Below are positions 58,901 to 64,000 of a stretch of DNA of 64,000 bases, one piece after another (position 1 is the first letter of the stretch; each line of letters opens with the position of its first letter). Under the pieces are notes generated by a model that worked only from the letters and a program-made list of their open reading frames with translations, did no database searches and was not told where the DNA came from. A program made the position numbers and the translations under genes. Location of the stretch: positions 1,240,001-1,304,000 of the forward strand of contig JALBUN010000048.1 of NCBI GenBank assembly GCA_025174535.1, read 5' to 3'. The stretch comes from Cantharellus purpuraceus (taxonomy: Eukaryota > Basidiomycota > Agaricomycetes > Cantharellales > Hydnaceae).

Positions 58901-59895
58901 CTAGCCGGCTGTGCAGTCGGCGCTGTGAAAGACGTACGCAAGCTGGAGTACTTCTGACGGGAGGTGCATAGAGGCTAAGCTCGCCCCAGTGTCGTCAGCC
59001 TCACAACCTCTCGCAGCATTGCTTGCGTCCATCTCTTCCACAGGCTGTCCCTAATTTACAAACATGTGAATATACTAATCCAGACGCGAATACCGAGCAG
59101 CACAGTGCTGACATTCCATATTTGTGACTGAGAGTGAAAGAAGCACAAGTCAGCTTTGAAAAAGAATTAGCGACGAACATACCCAAATGCTTCCTGCAGG
59201 TCCAAAGAAACGCGAACGACCATATCCCGTCATAGATAGTGTCCCAAGGTTCTCCGACAATCGGTCTATTTCTGTAGTGGCAGCAGGAGCAGCATCATTG
59301 TCATCAGAAACATGAACAGGAGGCGAAGACGGCGATCGCGCAGGCGGATTAGTGATCTCGCGCAACTCCTTTCGCAGGAGAGGGTGCGGCGTTGTGTGGT
59401 ATGTAGCTTGCAGTGTAGCAAGGGCGTGCTCAAGATCGCGGATACGCGCTATGAACGGTTCCACGGCTGTGTTTTTTTGTGTCACTGGAGTCGTGGTGGA
59501 TATATCATGCCTTTTGGAGAAGACATGTGAGCAGGGAGAAGAACACAGTGCCGGGTTAACACACCGGATGGCCTTGCGCGATGGCAGGAGTCCTGAAGAT
59601 CAGAAAGTGAGCCTCCAATACGGCTGGATTGCCTAGAATCACCATCTGGACAAATCGCGGCGCATCTTGAGTCCAAGAAATTCAGGTGGAGACACATGGA
59701 GTACCAAAATATATGGCATACCCGCGTTTTTGACAAGAGCTACACGGGAAGACTCTATCGCAACGTAGTTTCAGCCCTGCGTCGCTCGTCAGGGATCGCT
59801 TTGTCATATATAGTTGAAAACTACGGACGACGACACTCTGCACACGAAATTGCTCTATGCTGTCTCGTGAATTGAGGTGCTGGCGAGTTTGACAT
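55901..59895 (-). CDS. Zn2Cys6 fungal transcription factor (copy 2)
   Basis: Starts MSNSPAPQFTRQHRAISCAE. An intron with a GTCCGT donor joins CRR to LKLRCDRVFPCSSCQKRG, and a second intron joins CAAICPDG, completing the six-Cys cluster. The coiled coil is FIARIRDLEHALATLQATYH, then TPHPLLRKELREITNP. The regulatory region includes FYYLARAAMSLEPLYDQPTL, LTAVQAIV, AWSYTFIRKCLIPVLNFSVS and LHRPYFASAMIDFKGDPLGS. The C-terminus is Gln/Ser-rich (SQSQSQSASQAQQLQTQAHS) and ends TQMFGNSSGS. Many introns. It shares its order of parts and several motifs with the factor at 47429-50323, on the opposite strand. Targets unknown. Confidence 0.85.
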
Positions 59896-60636
59896 TGAGA
59901 GGGCCTATTAGCAATGGGGGCGTGCAATATAAATGACGCAGGCAGCTCTGTATGGACACAGAGCGCTGTGCCCATCGTCATCTGAAAAGCAAATATATAC
60001 GCATTTCGTTGCGTCAGGCTGTACAAATAGCATCGGAAGCCCTGCGCGCCGGTGTGCTTCTGCAGACACTGGCGCTCATCGCCTCTCAGGCTTTCTGGGA
60101 TGAAACAGGGGACTGGGGAGCTGCGGAAATTTGGACGAGATGAAGACAGGCAGCGATGCTTGTTGTCATCTGATAATATAAATTTGAGTGTACATGTGCA
60201 CTGGCAAGAGCGTTGCAAAGTAGAACTTGGTGTTATAAGCTTCCGGAAGAATCATAAGATTGTCGAGCGCTCGTGCCCCGGTCTATCATAGACTCTCGAC
60301 AGGCTGATCCGGCCGATCCGAGCACGCGTTAGAGTGTTATTCACTATATCTGGTCGCCCATCTCTTAAGTGAGTCTCAAGTCATTCCCTACAAACTAATA
60401 CCAGTAACCGATGTAGCATGTAGACCGAATGATCTCTGCCTCCAGAAGCGATTCGATCCTAATAAGTACTGCCTAATGTAGGTTGCAGGGGCTTCGGATC
60501 CGGAGGGTAAGAAAGCGATCGGATGTCTGGCAGTTGCGGTGAGCACTCTTTTCCTCCGAGTTTTTTTACATTGCCCATTATACCCACGTGGCAGCGTATT
60601 TTGCGGGGCTTCACTGCCAGGCTGTACCCTGCTGTA
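59896..60636. other. gene-poor region upstream of the second transcription factor
   Basis: No convincing gene. Several 60-80-codon frames overlap on both strands without protein-like composition. Probable promoter of the transcription factor at its left end. Confidence 0.35.
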
Positions 60637-61008
60637 TCATACATCCAATGCATACACGTTATGATGCTTTACTCTTAGGAGGCTCCTGCAGTCCATAAGC
60701 CTTTGGTGTGGTCTCCGCATATCCACTTCTGACAACCTCAAGACAGCGGTGTGACTTGCAGGCCCCAAACCCATGTCAAAATCCAATACCTTCCTAGCGT
60801 TGTTGTGGTAGCCGAAGGCTGTCAGCGAGCAATGCGGCGGCGGAGAGCACCCTCCCAGCTTCATGCGAGGTGTGCTGTCTATCACTACTAGTACTTTGGC
60901 AATGTTAGCCACCGACGCAGCTTTTATCTTGCTACAAATTGAGGATATATGCTCCAAGCCTACGCTCCCACTCGCCCAGCCGCTGATCTTCACACAGTGC
61001 ATGGTCAA
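60637..61008 (-). pseudogene. possible BAHD-type acyltransferase C-terminal remnant
   Basis: A 123-codon minus frame reads ICSKIKAASVANIAKVLVV, then CSLTAFGYHNNARKVLDFDM followed by GLGPASHTAVLRLSEV. The DFDMGLG stretch resembles the DFGWG region near the C-terminus of HxxxD acyltransferases of fungi. No HxxxD active site or N-terminal half is found nearby, and the frame ends shortly after. If the match is right it is a fragment; it may also be coincidence. Confidence 0.25.
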
Positions 61009-62040
61009 TCAAACCTCCCCCATGCTACCGAGCAAAACTCTTTCCCATGCAAGTCCGCAGTGCGCACAGCATCAGTTGCTACTAACTACCTCATAATTCC
61101 CAGCCAAAAGCAAATGTTAACAACTTTTCTCAATTCCTTACCATCATAAGTAACACTTACCACTTAACATGGTCAGTAAGCCTTCCCAACATCAGTATGC
61201 ATCAGGATCACGCGCGTAGATCACAAACCTTTTATGGACCTACCTTGAACATACCCAAAAGCCAGGGACAGCCTACCGGACAGCCATGTCCAGCGCCCAT
61301 CGTCCATCACACATCACCTGCACCCCACCCTCGCAACGAGTCGTGGCTCACCCATGGAGGAGCGGCCATTCGTCCCTGTAGCTAGTCTACGTGCGGATCC
61401 GACGGCCCACGATTGAAAGAATGGACTCACATGGCAAGGTACGCACACCGACAGGCTATGCTATGTTCGTTGTCTGATGACCGCGCGGCATAGTGTCGCG
61501 CAACGATATATATCCCTCTATGGCTGTATGCAGGCTGTGGAAAGAGGGCTACATACCATACCATTGATCGTAAAATGCTGCCCGATGCGACTTAAGAACC
61601 GCGTGATGATCAAACATATTAGGCACAATAAAAATGCAATAAATAATACTCGCAGTCTCTGGCTGGGGGCTGTGGCAGAATACCCTGGACCAACAAACTT
61701 CAAGCTACAACTTTGAAGTCTGCGTGAGCTGATCAAGTTTGTAAAAGTCCTTACAGTAAATAAATCGGGGCACGCAGTAGTCTAGTACTCGGTCTGAACC
61801 GATCCCTGTAGCTTGCAGGTTATAGTTAGGGTATATACAATGATCGATCAACAGTGACAAAACATACACATTGCAAGAAGCCCTCATCGACACATCTCTT
61901 AGCTTGATCTACTCTACTACACCTGTCAATGACAGCAATTTCTGATTACGACTCAAGTTGGTTGCTAGTGAATCAAATACAACAGACCAGATTGACCTGA
62001 GAACCAATTGATCAACGTCGCTGGAAGTTGCTGTAATAAT
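61009..62040. other. no gene seen
   Basis: Only short frames of unremarkable composition on both strands; AT-rich towards 61600-61900. No repeats or RNA genes recognised. Confidence 0.35.
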
Positions 62041-62049
62041 CATCCAGGC

Positions 62050-62896
62050 ATGGATCATAGAACTTCGGGTGGAAGATCTGAGTCCAAATTTGAACCGGCG
62101 CCACAGGGTATGAATCTCTGATGATCTGATGCTACTGGCCGCGGAGACTTACAGATGTTTGGTGTTCAAGAAACATGGCGTGGCTGCGTCGCGATGGCGT
62201 TATATGTGAGTTCGATATGTTCAATCTAAGCCCAATAGCCTGTGGCGGACTCGGTACACCTCCCATGAATAGGAAGCTGATTAAACAATTTCAGAGAGAA
62301 CAAATGCTACTAAATTGGATCTTTTTCCGTGGATCACCTAGAAATCCAGGGGGTATCAGTTTTTCACGTAACTGCCAACAAGCTGTACGACATTCCATCT
62401 GCGGATTGCAGGTGACGAGTGTCCAGGAATTATTTTGTATGGTATGTAATAAATATAAGATCCTGGTCGCAAAATGCAGGACTCTCAAGACGAAATCCCT
62501 CCCACAGCGCCGGAGCAAGTGTCTATTTCTACAGGAGATGTTTAGATTGCTGCCTCGGTGAGTGTCACAGAAGGAGCTGGCTTGCATCGAAGGATAGCAT
62601 GGACATGGTTGTTTACCTCGCACTTGATCACGATCCCCCGCGACCACCATGACAGCCGGAAGTATGGTTCGCCTGTTCTCCCCCCACCCCCATCTTCCCA
62701 CATGCTCTACAAGCACTGCACGCCGTCATGCTTTGCATTTGCTCCAGCATCACCGGAAAGATACTTGAATGTACGCTCCGTGACCATTGGTGTGAGTGAC
62801 CTCTTGTTTGGCACACGTCAAGTTCTTCATTCAGGGTTCAGCTTTCTTGCGCTCGGAGATATGCGTCCGCGTCAGCTCCGAGTCGGTTGGGACTAG
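62050..62896 (+). CDS. possible spliced orphan gene, unresolved
   Basis: Several short plus-strand stretches look coding between GT/AG pairs: MDHRTSGGRSESKFEPAPQ at 62050; a stretch at 62154-62205; VSVFHVTANKLYDIPSADC near 62350-62410; DSQDEIPPTAPEQVSISTGD near 62480-62545; and a longer open run to 62896 ending RPRQLRVGWD. They could not be joined into one clean reading frame. No family recognised. An orphan gene, a pseudogene or chance are all possible. Confidence 0.25.
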
Positions 62897-64000
62897 ACAT
62901 AATCGCAACACTAGCTCATTGCATCATCGTTCCTCACTTGCTATACGATTATAATTAATTGATGCTATATTTCACGCTAGACGCGGCCCCCTATGCACTG
63001 GTAGTTCGGTATACCATCATGATGTGCAGTGAGCGTCAAGACCTACACAGCGATATCATGGCACGACCTGTGCTCTGCGTAAGATCAAACGCTTTGTAAA
63101 TAATCGTAGTTGTATAACAATCTCACATGAGTCGCATTACAAGTTGACAATAACGAGAATAACGTCGCGCGCGGCTTCTTAGATCGTGGCTTCTCCGGAC
63201 CACGCAAATTCAAGCTCCAAGCTTGTGACGCGTCGGATTTCAAGTCACCGGAACTGAGTCTTCCATACGATACCACTTCCACCATGATAGCCAATCAACC
63301 CAAATGAAGCACTCTTATTGTCAACTTATCGTTTCAAAATGCTAACTTATTGTAATGCCAGTTATCCGTACCCACCCTGATAATAAGTCCATACAAAAAG
63401 AGCCCGTTGGAGCTTTGAAGTCCACATTTAGATTCCACGCGATGCCGAGATAAGCGCTCACGTGTATCACACTAGATTGCCACGTTCGGATCTACAATTC
63501 AATTCATTACATTTGCATAGCAGGGGGGGGAAACACTGGAATTACGGCGATGGACTGTTCATGACGAATTGGTGGTGCTACTATAGAGAAAGAATTGCGA
63601 ACGGTGCAAAGGTGAAAGAAGAAAGGGGTTGTTAACGTCAATATTTGTTCTAAAGTAATTATAGCATCCACTGAAAGCTCGTTTTGCCAGCGGTGGTGCC
63701 ATGGTGCAAATGCAAGTATAACGGAGTGCAGAGCGTGCGGTGGGATGGCGGAGAAGGGTGGGAGGAGCTATAATGCCAAGTGTCAAGATCACAACGGGAA
63801 TCATGGTTGGGATGGGAATCATAGAAACAACGAAACATGAAATTAATGTAAGTCCCCGACGTGAAACACGATCGGCGCGAGTCCGGTTGTCCTTCACGAC
63901 GGAGTGCGACGGTGACGATGGATGGAAGGACGAAAGCTGAAAAATCGGATTGGGGTGGGCTTGCAATTAAAGTTTTGGGTTGGATAAGAAATGGAGAAGG
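62897..64000. other. no gene seen to the window end
   Basis: A 135-codon minus frame (63559-63966) has a hydrophobic middle stretch but no recognisable domain and is doubtful. A G run lies near 63524. A gene starting beyond the window could explain the last few hundred bases. Confidence 0.3.

Noticed and set aside
1..64000. tRNA, rRNA, CRISPR or transposon sequences
   Set aside because: GGTTCGA-like stretches (for example near 9351, 18530, 23198 and 29443) lack cloverleaf context or lie in genes; no repeat-spacer array, terminal repeats, reverse transcriptase or transposase was seen.

Overview
This is nuclear DNA from a filamentous basidiomycete, most likely a mushroom-forming Agaricomycete. 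The genes are dense, on both strands, and mostly cut by many short GT-AG introns of about 45-80 nt. The protein families are typically fungal: an oxidosqualene cyclase, Zn2Cys6 regulators, a GH16 cell-wall enzyme and an ARP9-type actin-related protein. The encoded proteins also read most like those of mushroom fungi. I saw no transposon, CRISPR array, tRNA or rRNA gene. Gene spans below run from start codon to stop codon, introns included; exons were joined by eye.

Layout. 0-1.7 kb: two weak, unassigned minus-strand ORFs. 1.75-10.5 kb: BRAP2-type E3 ligase (+), ARP9 (-), lanosterol synthase (+), CoA-type Nudix hydrolase (+), VMA12 (-). 10.6-16.3 kb: ataxin-10 homologue (+) and meiotic cohesin REC8 (+). 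17.1-21.3 kb: ribosomal protein eL30 (+), VMS1 (-), phosphomannomutase (+). 21.5-28.9 kb: DNA polymerase delta catalytic subunit (+), HIRIP3-type histone chaperone (+), VPS25 (-). 30.0-36.4 kb: ribosomal protein uL5/L11 (+), MED11 (-), a ketopantoate-reductase-family enzyme (+), PDCD2/TSR4 (+). 36.8-42.7 kb: a Ser/Pro-rich unknown (+), a CUE-CCCH-SMR protein (+), a coiled-coil unknown (+). 43.0-47.3 kb: MSC2 zinc transporter (+), ZIM17 (+), GRX5 (-). 47.4-59.9 kb: two related Zn2Cys6 transcription factors facing each other (+ and -) with a DCR2-like phosphatase, mitochondrial uL23m and a GH16 enzyme between them. 59.9-64.0 kb: gene-poor, with only weak coding signals and a possible acyltransferase remnant.

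Most genes are housekeeping, and I see no convincing multi-gene novel system. Points of interest are the paralogous regulator pair bracketing a small block, several very short shared divergent promoters, the tail-to-tail pair of mitochondrial Fe-S/Hsp70 genes ZIM17 and GRX5, an 18-bp tandem duplication that copies a splice donor in the HIRIP3-like gene, stop-free 3n introns in two genes, and a few unassigned spliced coding signals.
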